Shown: positions 1 through 8,582, counted from the stretch's first letter. The stretch: DNA of 48,214 nucleotides from Verrucomicrobiia bacterium (GCA_020439945.1 JAGRPB010000015.1:1-48214); one strand, 5' to 3'. Program-made: numbers and translations. Notes: generated by a model not told the origin, from the letters alone.

Positions 1-33
1 GTCCGGGGCGATGTGGCTGAGTTTGCGGGGCAT
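1..33 (-). CDS. 5' end of an unidentified gene (partial)
   Basis: An ATG at 33-31 on the minus strand opens a frame of eleven codons (MPRKLSHIAPD) that runs off the left edge of the window. It lies just beyond a repeat at 40-62 of a kind that also precedes hemW and the DUF1501 gene, which supports a real gene start here. Eleven residues are too few to assign a function. Confidence 0.45.
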   Translation of the reverse strand, partial: MPRKLSHIAPD

Positions 34-39
34 CGTTTT

Positions 40-62
40 GGAAAGTTTTCAGTCTACAGTTC
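40..62 (-). repeat. TGAAAACT-type intergenic element, copy 1
   Basis: Read on the minus strand, this stretch contains GACTGAAAACTTTCC a few bases before the ATG at 33. It matches GACTGAAAACTTCTCC at 47796-47811, just before another start codon, and is related to the element at 129-176. Its function is unknown. The position directly ahead of start codons suggests an untranslated leader or a mobile repeat. Confidence 0.5.
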
Positions 63-128
63 TCGTTGTTCTATCTTAGTGAATACGTCACTGAAAAAGG
101 CGGCGATTGCCACCGGTCCAGATCAAAC

Positions 129-176
129 CCTGAAAACTGAATTCTGAAAACGGAAAACTCAGAAAAGCTCCGCCAT
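129..176 (+). repeat. TGAAAACT-type intergenic element, copy 2
   Basis: The sequence CCTGAAAACTGAATTCTGAA (129-148) is identical at 47777-47796. Both copies run on to a shared TCCGCCAT, 28 bases after the 20-mer here and 14 after it in the right-hand copy. The element overlaps the first codons assigned to hemW, so the start of that gene is uncertain. Confidence 0.6.
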
Positions 177-1283
177 CTCTACGTCCACATCCCGTTCTGC
201 CATCACATCTGCCCCTACTGCGCTTTCTACAAGCACCAACCGGGCAAGCTGGCGAATCGGGCCTTCGTAGACGCGTTGCTGGCGGAATTCCGTCAACACG
301 TCGAGGTGGTGCCGCTAGCGCTGGAAACGATCTTCTTCGGCGGTGGAACGCCCACCCTCCTCAGCCCGGCGCACCTGGAAAGTCTGCTGAGCGGTTTGGC
401 GGAAGCCACCGACTTGTCAGGCCTGCGGGAATGGACGCTGGAAGCCAATCCCGCAACCTTCGATCTGAAAAAGGCGAAGCGGATGCGGCAACTCGGTGTC
501 ACCCGCATCTCGCTCGGAGTCCAGAGCTGGCAAGCTGAAACCCTCAAGACGCTGGGCCGCGACCATTCCCCGGCCGAAGCCGAAACGGCTTTCCGAATCC
601 TGCGAGAAGCCGGGTTTGAAAGCGTGGGGATTGATCTCATGTTCTCGGTGCCGGGCCAGACACTCGATCATTGGCGGGCCGATCTGGATCACATCCTCGC
701 GCTCAGGCCGGACCACGTTTCGGCCTACAATCTCACCTACGAGGAGGACACGGAATTCCTCAGACGTCATGAGCGCGGAGAGCTGGACACTGATGAGGAC
801 CGCGATGCCAACCTGTTCGATCTGGCGATCGATACCTTGGAGGGCGCCGGCTACCGGCACTATGAGATTTCCAACTACGCCCTGCCGGGCCACGAATCAC
901 TTCACAATCAGGCCTACTGGAACGGCGCGGACTTCCTCGGAATCGGTCCCGGTGCCGTTTCCACGGTTCAAGGTCGGCGATGGAAATCCCTGCCCGACAC
1001 GGCCGTCTGGGTTTCGCGAGTGCTCGCCGGCGAATCGGTCGAGACGGAAGTAGAGGCGCTCTCGGCGACGGATCGCCGCATCGAAGCCATCGCCCTCCAG
1101 CTTCGCACCTCCCTCGGCGTCTCCGCAAAAACGTTGCTCGATGGCGCCGACCCCATGGCAGTGAAGAGGGTCAAGTCGCTGACTGAAGAGGGTTACCTCG
1201 AAACCGCGAACAACGAGACCCAACTGCGACTGAGCCGAAAAGGGCGCGCCCTGGCCGACGAAGTCACAGCCGAACTGATTTGA
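144..1283 (+). CDS. hemW: HemW-type radical SAM protein (coproporphyrinogen III oxidase-like)
   Basis: Radical SAM protein of the HemN/HemW family. The N-terminal motif C-H-H-I-C-P-Y-C is CX3CX2C followed by A-F and lacks the fourth cysteine of true HemN. That fits HemW, a heme chaperone in the characterised members, rather than the anaerobic coproporphyrinogen dehydrogenase. The S-adenosylmethionine-binding stretch FFGGGTPT and the motif ISLGVQS are present. The frame is open only back to a TGA at 138-140 and has no ATG, GTG or TTG before the iron-sulfur motif, so translation must begin at CTG 144 or ATT 141. CTG gives about 379 residues, the usual family length. The TTG at 276 would delete the cluster ligands and is rejected. 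The start region overlaps a dispersed repeat, which may have replaced the original start. Confidence 0.85.
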   Translation: MKTENSEKLRHLYVHIPFCHHICPYCAFYKHQPGKLANRAFVDALLAEFRQHVEVVPLALETIFFGGGTPTLLSPAHLESLLSGLAEATDLSGLREWTLEANPATFDLKKAKRMRQLGVTRISLGVQSWQAETLKTLGRDHSPAEAETAFRILREAGFESVGIDLMFSVPGQTLDHWRADLDHILALRPDHVSAYNLTYEEDTEFLRRHERGELDTDEDRDANLFDLAIDTLEGAGYRHYEISNYALPGHESLHNQAYWNGADFLGIGPGAVSTVQGRRWKSLPDTAVWVSRVLAGESVETEVEALSATDRRIEAIALQLRTSLGVSAKTLLDGADPMAVKRVKSLTEEGYLETANNETQLRLSRKGRALADEVTAELI

Positions 1284-1330
1284 CCCGGATGACGCCGATC
1301 ACTTTTCCAGCGACAGCGCCCTCGATTTGA

Positions 1331-1336
1331 TATAAT
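1331..1336 (+). promoter_or_regulatory. Possible -10 promoter hexamer
   Basis: A perfect TATAAT lies 15 bases before the ATG at 1351, in the 67-base gap after hemW. No convincing -35 hexamer is visible 16-18 bases upstream. If used, the transcript would have a very short leader. Confidence 0.3.
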
Positions 1337-1350
1337 TTCCATAAATCCGA

Positions 1351-2538
1351 ATGATTCGTTTTGCTGCCATCGTCATTGTCCTGATCTTCGCCGTGATCGG
1401 TTACTGGTTCGCCGATCCGGCCCGGGCGAAGAACGTGGCTGGCGTGTTCGACAACCTCATCAATCAGACCGCGGATATCGAGCAGGATGTCTTCGAGTTT
1501 CAGGCCCTCGAAGCAATCAACGAACGGCGCCAACAGTTGAACCTGGCGGCCCTGTCCACAGCTCCGGAAATCCAGGACGCCCTCGCCCGATTCGGCGCCT
1601 CGCAACGAAACCTCGCCGACACCCGGCTGAAGGATCTGTTCGCCAACCTGCAATCGGAATTTCCCGGGGCCCAGTACCTTTCCGCCACCGTCCTGCTCGA
1701 TCCGCGCGACGATGGCCTTTTCAAAAGCATCGCGAAATGGGAAGACGCCGGGAATCCCCAGTATGCGACGCTCAGCACGCTCGCCTTCCGCGATGGACTG
1801 CGCAAAGGATGCATCGCCGTATTGGCGAGGCAATTGCCCCCCTTCGATCTCGAGGCGGCGAACCGAGAGGGGGGACGATTTTTCCAGCGTTGCCCCCACT
1901 GTGGCAGTGCCCACGCGGTGATGCTGGATCGGAAATCTCAGACGCTCATTCTCGCGTGCCCCGATTGCCAGAAGCCCTATGACGTTCTGGCCGCCGACAC
2001 TCACGAACAGTTTCGACGGGCGACCGATTTTCTTGAAGGCTTTCGTCTACCGGGCATCGCCTCGACGCCGACCCCGAACGAGGATTCCATGCTCGCCATC
2101 TGGTCCGCGGTCTTGCGGCATTGCCGCTACGAATATGACAACACCTCGATGAAAAGAGGCGAGGCCTGGAAGAAGCCGTCGGAAACCTGGAAGGACGCCG
2201 CCGGCGACTGCGAAGACACCTCCATCCTGCTCGCCGATGCGCTCGCGTCCGCCGGCATCGAATCCCGGGTAGCGGTAGGCTGGAACATTCACATCGGCCA
2301 ACACGCCTGGTGCGTGGCGAAAATCGGCAATCAGCAGTGGGTTCTCGAATCCACCCTTCAGCTCAAGGCCGACCAGACTCCCGAACTGAGAACGGTCGCC
2401 GACGCCGCCGAAGAGTATCAGCCCGAACAACTCTTCGACCGCCAGCATCTCTATTTCCGCAACGACGGCAAGGAACGGGCCGGCTGCGACGACTACTGGG
2501 CGGATTCCCGGTGGGAGACCATGTCGGTCGACCGATGA
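1351..2538 (+). CDS. CAP-like / zinc-ribbon / transglutaminase-like protein
   Basis: The 395-residue protein begins with a hydrophobic segment (residues 2-20), either a signal anchor or signal peptide. Residues about 50-165 resemble a CAP/SCP (YkwD) fold: ALEAINERR near the start, GCIAVLARQ at the end. A zinc ribbon follows, with C181-P-H-C184 and C203-P-D-C206. Residues about 245-340 form a transglutaminase-like papain-fold domain with the expected triad: C287 in GDCEDT, H318 in HAWC and an acidic residue at E333. Papain-fold domains of this kind can be peptidases or cross-linking enzymes, and the substrate here is unknown. The CAP assignment is by eye and weaker than the zinc ribbon and transglutaminase calls. 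The next gene starts 56 bases downstream on the same strand. Confidence 0.7.
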   Translation: MIRFAAIVIVLIFAVIGYWFADPARAKNVAGVFDNLINQTADIEQDVFEFQALEAINERRQQLNLAALSTAPEIQDALARFGASQRNLADTRLKDLFANLQSEFPGAQYLSATVLLDPRDDGLFKSIAKWEDAGNPQYATLSTLAFRDGLRKGCIAVLARQLPPFDLEAANREGGRFFQRCPHCGSAHAVMLDRKSQTLILACPDCQKPYDVLAADTHEQFRRATDFLEGFRLPGIASTPTPNEDSMLAIWSAVLRHCRYEYDNTSMKRGEAWKKPSETWKDAAGDCEDTSILLADALASAGIESRVAVGWNIHIGQHAWCVAKIGNQQWVLESTLQLKADQTPELRTVADAAEEYQPEQLFDRQHLYFRNDGKERAGCDDYWADSRWETMSVDR

Positions 2539-2594
2539 GGTCTGCGTGAACACGGCTCTTGAGCCTCCCAGCGGTTCGGGTAGTATGCGCGGTC

Positions 2595-3806
2595 ATGATT
2601 TTCCGCCCCCGCCTCACAAGATTCCTTGCGCCGTTGGTCGCCATGCTCGCCTCCGGCATGACTCCCCTCCGGGCGGCCGTACCCGACGATTTCGAACAAT
2701 CCGTGGCCGCCATCCAGGCGGTCGGTCCCGAAGGGTCCGGTAATGTCGAAGCCGCCGCGGCCTGGAAAAAGCTCAGTGACGCGGACGCCACCGCCATTCT
2801 CCCACTCCTTCGGGCGATGGAAAAGAGTTCCCCCCTCGCCCGAAACTGGCTGCGATCGGCCGTCGAGGTCATCGTCGATCGCGAATTGAAAGCCGGCGCG
2901 CAATTGCCTTTCGACGAACTGGGCTCCTTCCTTCTCGACGTCCGGCAGTCGCCCCAGGGTCGACGACTTGCCTTCGACATGATTTCCCGGATCGATCCGG
3001 AAACCGCCAAAACGCTGGTTCCCGGCTTCATCGAGGACCCGGCCACCGAACTCCGCCGGGACGCCGTGAAATTGCTGATGGATGAAGGCAAGGCACTGGC
3101 TGAGGCCGACAAGAAGCAGGCCGCCGTCCTCGTCTATCGGCAGGCCCTGAACTCCGCGCGGGATGTCGACCAGATTCAGGAAATCGCCAAGCAACTGACC
3201 GGAAAACTGGAGCAGGAAATCGACCTGCCGCGTCATTTCGGTTTCCTGATGAACTGGCAGGTGATCGGACCGTTCGACAACACGAAACGCGAGGGATTCG
3301 ACACCGTTTTTCCGCCGGAAGAAGAGATCAAACTCGATGGCAACTACCCGGGAAAAGACGGGAAGGAAATCGGCTGGCAGCCTCTGGTCTCCACCGACGA
3401 ATACGGCAAGATCGATCTGAATCAACCCTTCGGTCCGCTCAAGGAAGTCACCGGCTACGCTTTCACCGAATTCAACTCGGCCCAGGCCCAGCCCGCGGAG
3501 CTTCGCCTGAGTTGCAAGAACGCCTGGAAAATCTGGTTGAACGGCGAACTGCTGTCCGGGCGTGATGAATACCATCGCGGCCAACGGATCGATCAGTATC
3601 AGCTGCCCGTTCAATTGAAGGCGGGAAAAAACACCATCCTGGTGAAACTCTGCCAGAACGAACAGACCCAGGATTGGACCGTCGAGTGGGAGTTCAAGCT
3701 TCGGGTCTGCGACGCCACCGGCACGGCCATCCTGGCCGTCGATCGCCCGGAAACGCAAAAGACGCAGGCCCCTACTCGCCGCGGACGCCCCGCCGACGCC
3801 AACTGA
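2595..3806 (+). CDS. Secreted protein with helical-repeat and beta-sandwich regions
   Basis: The ATG at 2595 is preferred over the upstream TTG at 2559 because it places a signal peptide (basic start, LTRFLAPLVAMLASG, cleavage near LRAA) at the N-terminus. The product is 403 residues. The first half is alpha-helical and HEAT-like (repeated ALPLL/DAVKLL patterns) and the middle has a short TPR-like helix pair. From about residue 210 the phrase NWQVIGPFDN begins an all-beta domain of the kind seen in large secreted Planctomycetes/Verrucomicrobia proteins, ending with KIWLNGELL and NTILVKLCQN, which resemble a carbohydrate-binding or glycosidase accessory sandwich. No catalytic residues are recognised. 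It is followed after 15 bases by a PQQ-like propeller and probably shares its transcript. Confidence 0.6.
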   Translation: MIFRPRLTRFLAPLVAMLASGMTPLRAAVPDDFEQSVAAIQAVGPEGSGNVEAAAAWKKLSDADATAILPLLRAMEKSSPLARNWLRSAVEVIVDRELKAGAQLPFDELGSFLLDVRQSPQGRRLAFDMISRIDPETAKTLVPGFIEDPATELRRDAVKLLMDEGKALAEADKKQAAVLVYRQALNSARDVDQIQEIAKQLTGKLEQEIDLPRHFGFLMNWQVIGPFDNTKREGFDTVFPPEEEIKLDGNYPGKDGKEIGWQPLVSTDEYGKIDLNQPFGPLKEVTGYAFTEFNSAQAQPAELRLSCKNAWKIWLNGELLSGRDEYHRGQRIDQYQLPVQLKAGKNTILVKLCQNEQTQDWTVEWEFKLRVCDATGTAILAVDRPETQKTQAPTRRGRPADAN

Positions 3807-3821
3807 AACCACCTTTCCACC

Positions 3822-5033
3822 ATGAGATTTATCGCCACCATTCTTGGTCTCTGTCTTCTCCTTTCAGCCTCAACCGCGCACGCCGACTGGCGCCAGTTTC
3901 GGGGGCCGGAGGGCAACGGTTATGTCGAGGGCAATGAAAACCTTCCCATCGAACTCAGCCAGGAAACCATGGCCTGGAAGGTGGCCCTGCCCGGTCGCGG
4001 TTTGGGGAGCCCCATCATCGTTGGCGACCGGGTTTTCGTCACCGCCGCCAGCGGTCCCGAACAGAAACAGCTGCACGTGCTCTGCTTCGACAACGCCGAC
4101 GGATCACTACTTTGGCAGCGGAATTTCTGGGCGACCGGACGCACCATGTGCCACAATAAGACCTGCGTCGCCGCTCCGACTCCCGCCAGCGACGGTCAAC
4201 ATCTCTACGCCCTCTGGTCTTCCAACGACCTGATCTGTCTCGATCTCGAGGGAAATCTCATCTGGACGCGTGGGCTGACCCTCGATTATCCCAACGCCTC
4301 GAACAGTCTCGGCATGGCATCCTCACCCATCGTCGTGGGGGACACCCTGGTGGCTCAGATCGAGAACGATTCCGAGTCGTTCGCCGCCGGTTTCGACCTC
4401 GCCACCGGGGCCAACAAGTGGAAGATCGACCGGCCCAAGGCCGCCAATTGGACGTCTCCCGTTCCCATGAAATCCGGCGAACAACTGGTGGTCGCGCTCC
4501 AGTCCAGCGAGGGAATCCTCGGGGTGCTTCCCGCCACCGGCTCGGAGATTTTCGAATTCGACAAGGGCGCCGCCACCATTCCCTCCAGCGCCGCCGACGG
4601 CGACACCCTCTTTATTCCCTCGAACGGACTCACCGCGATCAAGCCCTCCGAGAACGGTGAAAAACCCACCGAACTCTGGAACGAGAGCGCCCAGCGACCG
4701 GGAACCTCCAGCCCGTTGATCACTGATGATCGCGTTTACACCTTGAACAGCGCTGGCGTGCTCAGTGCCGCGGACCTCAACAGTGGCGAACGGCTGTGGC
4801 GTGCGCGTCTCAAGGGCCCCTTTGCCGGATCACCCGTTGCCTCGGACAACCACCATCTCTACATCTTCAACGAACAGGGCGTCGGTCAATGTGTCGACCT
4901 ATCAGATCCCGAAGGCAAGATCGTCAGCGAAATCGAACTCGGCGAAACCATTCTCGGAACCCCGTCCCTCTCCGACAACGCCCTCTACATTCGCTCCGAC
5001 GGGCACCTGTGGAAATTTGCCCAAAAGAAGTGA
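3822..5033 (+). CDS. Secreted PQQ-like beta-propeller protein
   Basis: 403 residues with a clear signal peptide (RFIATILGLCLLLSASTAHA). The mature part starts DWRQFRGPEGNG, a hallmark opening of the PQQ-like/BamB-like propeller proteins abundant in Planctomycetes and Verrucomicrobia. Successive blades carry the usual D-G-LLW, G-NLIW, G-ANKW and G-ERLW strands. Such proteins may act as scaffolds or as quinoprotein dehydrogenase relatives. I see no clear calcium/PQQ ligand set, so enzyme activity is not claimed. It lies 15 bases after the preceding secreted protein and converges on the cyclic-nucleotide-binding gene. Confidence 0.75.
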   Translation: MRFIATILGLCLLLSASTAHADWRQFRGPEGNGYVEGNENLPIELSQETMAWKVALPGRGLGSPIIVGDRVFVTAASGPEQKQLHVLCFDNADGSLLWQRNFWATGRTMCHNKTCVAAPTPASDGQHLYALWSSNDLICLDLEGNLIWTRGLTLDYPNASNSLGMASSPIVVGDTLVAQIENDSESFAAGFDLATGANKWKIDRPKAANWTSPVPMKSGEQLVVALQSSEGILGVLPATGSEIFEFDKGAATIPSSAADGDTLFIPSNGLTAIKPSENGEKPTELWNESAQRPGTSSPLITDDRVYTLNSAGVLSAADLNSGERLWRARLKGPFAGSPVASDNHHLYIFNEQGVGQCVDLSDPEGKIVSEIELGETILGTPSLSDNALYIRSDGHLWKFAQKK

Positions 5034-5085
5034 GCTGCGCCGCACGGCTCAAATCTTCGCGAGGTATCCAAGGCGCCCCTCGCGC

Positions 5086-5598
5086 TCAATAGTCGCGGTC
5101 CGAGTGATGGTCTACGAGGCGGCGAAGAACGTTGTCGAACTGGCCCAGGTAACCGGGATCGTCATCGCTGGAGCGGGCTTCGACCTGCTCGCGAATTTCC
5201 ACCAGTTCGTCGGTGAGGTTCTTCAACCGGCGCGCCAACAGGCGGGCCACCAGCCTCATCAGCTCGGGATTCTCTTCCAGAAAACGGTCACCGTCTTCGA
5301 TCACATACACCTCGGTCGGCTCCACCGCCGTCACGGTGGCTCCGAATGACTGGTCCAGAAGAATTCCAATTTCTCCCAGCACCGAGCCTGGCGAGGACAG
5401 GCGGTTGATCATGGTGCCGCGCTTGGTGATCTCCACCACCCCCTTCTTGAGAACGCGCAGCTTGCCGTCCTTGAGGTTTTCACGGATGACGGCTTCGCCC
5501 GCGGCGTATGATTGCACGGGAGCGTCGGCACAGAATTCGAGGAGCGTTGTCATGGTAGAAAAGGTGATCGGATCAGCATGGCGATTGAAGGTTCCCAT
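5086..5598 (-). CDS. Cyclic nucleotide-binding domain protein
   Basis: 170 residues forming a single cNMP-binding beta-roll: GEAVIRE, then a phosphate-binding-cassette-like stretch GSVLGEIGILLDQSFGATVTA, followed by helices. No helix-turn-helix follows, so it is not a Crp-type transcription factor. It could be a ligand-sensing subunit or adaptor. The ATG at 5598 overlaps the stop of the leucine-rich-repeat gene by one base (TGATG), a typical translational-coupling arrangement. An internal ATG at 5553 would also give an intact domain. It is the last gene of a set beginning with moxR. Confidence 0.75.
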   Translation of the reverse strand: MGTFNRHADPITFSTMTTLLEFCADAPVQSYAAGEAVIRENLKDGKLRVLKKGVVEITKRGTMINRLSSPGSVLGEIGILLDQSFGATVTAVEPTEVYVIEDGDRFLEENPELMRLVARLLARRLKNLTDELVEIREQVEARSSDDDPGYLGQFDNVLRRLVDHHSDRDY

Positions 5599-6866
5599 CA
5601 GAACTCACCACCGCCACTGAAGTCGAAAATTACGTCGGGCTTCTTTTTTTGAAATTTTGACATTTCGCTCGCCGGCACACCCGAACCACCCAATTGGACG
5701 ATCTGCAATTCGGGGAGCGTTAGCAGGAGATCGACCTGGCTCACTTTGGAACATCCGCCCAGGTTGACTTCGCGGAGTGAGTGAAGGGATTCCAAGGCCG
5801 AAATGTCCGTCAGCGCGGAGCATCCAGCGAGGTTGATCCGCTCCAGCGATTTCGCCCGCTCTATGCCGGCCAGTGATTCCAGCTTGGGACAGTAGGTGAA
5901 GGCGGCATAACTGGCCAGCGAAGCCGGAACCCCTTCGAGGTTGACGAGATTCTCGCAGGCCTCGATGTGCAGTTCGACGAGACTCGGGAGAGCGGTGAGC
6001 GGTTTCAGATCGATCAGTTCCGGTTGCCCTCCCATTCGCAGTGTCTCGAGTTTTCCCAGCGTTCCCAGCTCCGCCAGGTTCGAGCCGGCCGGCGAATTCC
6101 GGAGATCCAGCATTCTCAGCTCAGAAAGGGAAGAAAGACCTTCGAGCCGGGAGAGTTCATGGCAGGTGCTCATATTCAGATCCGTCAGAGCTTTCGCGTC
6201 TCCGAGGTTGGTCAACTCCGTCAGCGAACGGCAGCCCTCGAGATAGAGTTGTTCCAACCGCGGCAATCCTTTGATGTCCAACCGTTGCAACTCCGCCGCG
6301 TCGCTGAGGGTCAGGGAAGTCAGGTTCGACAGGCGACTCACGTCAATCGCTTCCAGTCCGGTGGAACCGTAGAGATCGAGCATCTCCAGTTTGGGCAGAC
6401 CCGCCAGATCTCCGGAGGTCTCGAGTTTCGGACAACTCTGGATCGATACCTGGCTCAGATTCGGGAGATCGGTGAGGCCCGCCATCGATTCCAATTCCGG
6501 CCCACCGATCAACAGGAACACGGCGAGCGTTTGAACCTGATTCAAACCATCGAGGCTGACCAACTGAGGACAATCGGAAAGATCGAGCGTGGTCACACTG
6601 CCCATCTTCGCCAACAAAGCTCCCGCTTCGACCAGATCGCTCAAGTCATCCCGCTTCAGCATCACCACCCAGGCGCTGGGATCGATCGGGTCCACTTCGA
6701 TCTCGGCACCGTAATCCTTGATCAAGGTGTCCCGGGCCGCCTGACGTCCACTGCCCTTCCACCAGACCAACGCCAAAACGACCAACGCCACCCCCACCAG
6801 GATCAGGATCAGGCGGATCGGTCCGGTATTTCCGGCAGCGGCTTCGCTGGATTGACTATCCGACAT
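5598..6866 (-). CDS. Membrane-anchored leucine-rich-repeat protein
   Basis: 422 residues from the ATG at 6866. That start is preferred over the ATG at 6959 because it lies beyond the moxR stop and gives a normal signal anchor. One transmembrane helix (LILILVGVALVVLALVWW, residues about 18-35) is followed by more than ten leucine-rich repeats of about 22-24 residues (LTSLTLSDAAELQRLDIKGL type) up to residue about 400. The repeat pattern LP-L-L-L-GC--L resembles bacterial LRRs of PVC genomes. The domain would face the periplasm or cell surface and probably binds protein. Its position between a MoxR ATPase and a cNMP-binding protein suggests a small membrane-signalling or assembly unit. Confidence 0.75.
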   Translation of the reverse strand: MSDSQSSEAAAGNTGPIRLILILVGVALVVLALVWWKGSGRQAARDTLIKDYGAEIEVDPIDPSAWVVMLKRDDLSDLVEAGALLAKMGSVTTLDLSDCPQLVSLDGLNQVQTLAVFLLIGGPELESMAGLTDLPNLSQVSIQSCPKLETSGDLAGLPKLEMLDLYGSTGLEAIDVSRLSNLTSLTLSDAAELQRLDIKGLPRLEQLYLEGCRSLTELTNLGDAKALTDLNMSTCHELSRLEGLSSLSELRMLDLRNSPAGSNLAELGTLGKLETLRMGGQPELIDLKPLTALPSLVELHIEACENLVNLEGVPASLASYAAFTYCPKLESLAGIERAKSLERINLAGCSALTDISALESLHSLREVNLGGCSKVSQVDLLLTLPELQIVQLGGSGVPASEMSKFQKKKPDVIFDFSGGGEF

Positions 6867-6916
6867 GCTGGAAAAGGGCGCGGTCGCTTCCGAAGGCTCC
6901 GTCGTTATCCTCTGAA

Positions 6917-7921
6917 TCAGGGAACCGGAGTGTTTTCGAGAATCCGGTCGATGATCCATTCACTGGTCACCTCTTCCGCCTCCGCTTCGTAGGTCAGCAG
7001 AATTCGGTGGCGCAACACGTCGTGAACGAGGTTCTTGATGTCCTGCGGCACCACGTAGCCGCGTCCGGACAGGAATGCCGCCGCCTTCGCGGCGAGAGTG
7101 AGGTTGATGGTGCCTCGCGGTGAAGAACCGGCCCGGATCAGGTTTTTCAATGCGGGATCGATCGTTTCGGGATAGCGGGTCGCATTGATGATGCTGACAA
7201 TGTAATCCTTCACCCCATCATCGACATAGATGTAGTTCACCAACTCACGGCTCTGGATGACCCGTTTCGGTTCCACGATGGCGCGCGTCCGGGTTTTGGG
7301 GGACGAAGTACTCATCCGATCGAGGATGGCGCGTTCCTCCTCGGGAGTGGGATAAGTCACCATCACCTTCAGCAGGAAACGGTCGAGCTGCGCTTCGGGA
7401 AGTTGATAGGTGCCCTCCTGATCAATCGGGTTCTGAGTGGCCAGCACCAGAAACGGATCGGGCAGCCGGTAGGTGGTGTCGCCGATCGTCACCTGCCTTT
7501 CCTGCATGGCCTCCAGCAGAGCGCTCTGCACCTTGGCCGGCGCCCGGTTGATTTCGTCGGCGAGCACGAGATTTGAAAACACCGGCCCCAGCTTGGGCGA
7601 GAATTCCGCCGTCTGCGGATTGTAAATCAGGGTGCCGATCAGATCCGCCGGCAACAGATCCGGCGTGAATTGAATGCGGGAAAACTCCGCGTGCAACGAA
7701 CCGGCCAGCGCATTGACCGTGAGCGTTTTCGCCAAACCCGGCACCCCCTCCAGCAACACGTGGCCGTTGGTGAGCAAGCCCACCAGCAATCGATCGACCA
7801 GGTCGAGTTGCCCCACGATCACTTGGGCAATTTCCTCTCTCACCGCCTGGACCCACGCACCCTGCTGCTGGATCTGTTCAGAAAGTTGATTGGTGTCGAC
7901 TTCGTAGGTCGTCTGACTCAT
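6917..7921 (-). CDS. MoxR-family AAA+ ATPase
   Basis: 334 residues from the ATG at 7921 (MSQTTYEV), with an alternative start at 7972. AAA+ motifs of the MoxR subfamily are complete: Walker A GVPGLAKT, Walker B VLADEINR, sensor 1 ATQNPIDQEGTY and the arginine-containing QLDRFLLK. The C-terminal lid has the family motif AGSSPRGT. MoxR proteins are chaperone-like ATPases that usually act with a DUF58 and von Willebrand A-domain partner. Those partners are absent here, and the gene is followed instead by a leucine-rich-repeat membrane protein and a cNMP-binding protein. Confidence 0.9.
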   Translation of the reverse strand: MSQTTYEVDTNQLSEQIQQQGAWVQAVREEIAQVIVGQLDLVDRLLVGLLTNGHVLLEGVPGLAKTLTVNALAGSLHAEFSRIQFTPDLLPADLIGTLIYNPQTAEFSPKLGPVFSNLVLADEINRAPAKVQSALLEAMQERQVTIGDTTYRLPDPFLVLATQNPIDQEGTYQLPEAQLDRFLLKVMVTYPTPEEERAILDRMSTSSPKTRTRAIVEPKRVIQSRELVNYIYVDDGVKDYIVSIINATRYPETIDPALKNLIRAGSSPRGTINLTLAAKAAAFLSGRGYVVPQDIKNLVHDVLRHRILLTYEAEAEEVTSEWIIDRILENTPVP

Positions 7922-8173
7922 GGCGGAAAAACGGTGGGTGTGGGGGAACACGGAAAAGCCGGTCGGAAACAACGTCCGGGCCGACAGACCGATAGCATGG
8001 CGGAGAAAGCGGCGAGTTCAAGCGCTCTTCCCCTACCAAGTTTGGCGAACAACGTGGCGTGCCCCGCCTCCAGCCCCAAAACGATGCCATCATGGCGCGC
8101 CAACCATCAGCGGACGTCCGACGCCAAATACTGAGGTTCCGATTCGCCATTCAACCCTCTCATGTCTGCGAAC

Positions 8174-8189
8174 ATACCCTGTTGAATCA
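8174..8189 (+). repeat. Half copy of the 41-bp palindromic repeat
   Basis: ATACCCTGTTGAATCA matches the right arm of the repeat at 29207-29247 (CTACCCTGTTGAATCC). The left arm is not recognisable, so this is a decayed or partial copy. Confidence 0.4.
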
Positions 8190-8205
8190 GAGATTGTGAA
8201 CAGGA

Positions 8206-8582
8206 TGTGAATAACTCGGGAGCAATTGCTCGTCATTCGATCAATCCTCCGGAATGCCAACAAAAACTTCGCGTCATTGAAAACCGTCTTCCACGGTCGT
8301 GCCTGTGATTTTTGTGGAAAACTCAATGGAGTCCCTGACTTGCATCCTATCCATCAATCCGTTCAATTCCCTTTGATTGAAATCCCCCAACCCATTGCCA
8401 GTTAATGTTTTGCAATGAGCATATCGTCGCTTTCACGAGAGAGCGTTCTCCATTTCCATCCCGCAGATCGGCGGAGAGCGATCTTCAGGATTCTCCTCCA
8501 AATACCTGGAAGCGTGGCACGGCCCCTCCTGAACGCGTGAATTTCACACCCCCATTGGTTTCGAAAATCGAGTTGTGAATAA
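8206..8582 (-). other. Cluster of three DnaA-box-like sites (candidate origin or DnaA-regulated region)
   Basis: Three nonamers match the relaxed DnaA box TTWTNCACA on the minus strand: 8206-8214 and 8574-8582 read TTATTCACA, and 8313-8321 reads TTTTCCACA. The two outer sites lie in an identical 13-base direct repeat TGTGAATAACTCG (8206-8218, 8574-8586). An AT-richer stretch lies between them, and the replicative helicase gene is adjacent. This fits an origin, a DnaA titration site or a DnaA-controlled promoter. No dnaA or dnaN is present, and gene direction does not switch here. Confidence 0.35.

Noticed and set aside
276..1283. hemW starting at TTG 276
   Set aside because: This would remove the CX3CX2C iron-sulfur motif encoded at 198-221 in the same open frame.
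5057..5084. CGCGAGG...CCTCGCG hairpin between the convergent propeller and cNMP genes as a terminator
   Set aside because: The loop is long and there is no T-tract on either strand.
5967..6992. A 341-codon plus-strand frame rich in Gln/Arg opposite the leucine-rich-repeat gene
   Set aside because: Its repeats merely mirror the LRR codons on the other strand.
8090..8326. A 78-codon minus frame in the dnaB-moxR gap
   Set aside because: No motif or clear ribosome-binding site. The frame crosses a DnaA-box-like site and the half repeat.
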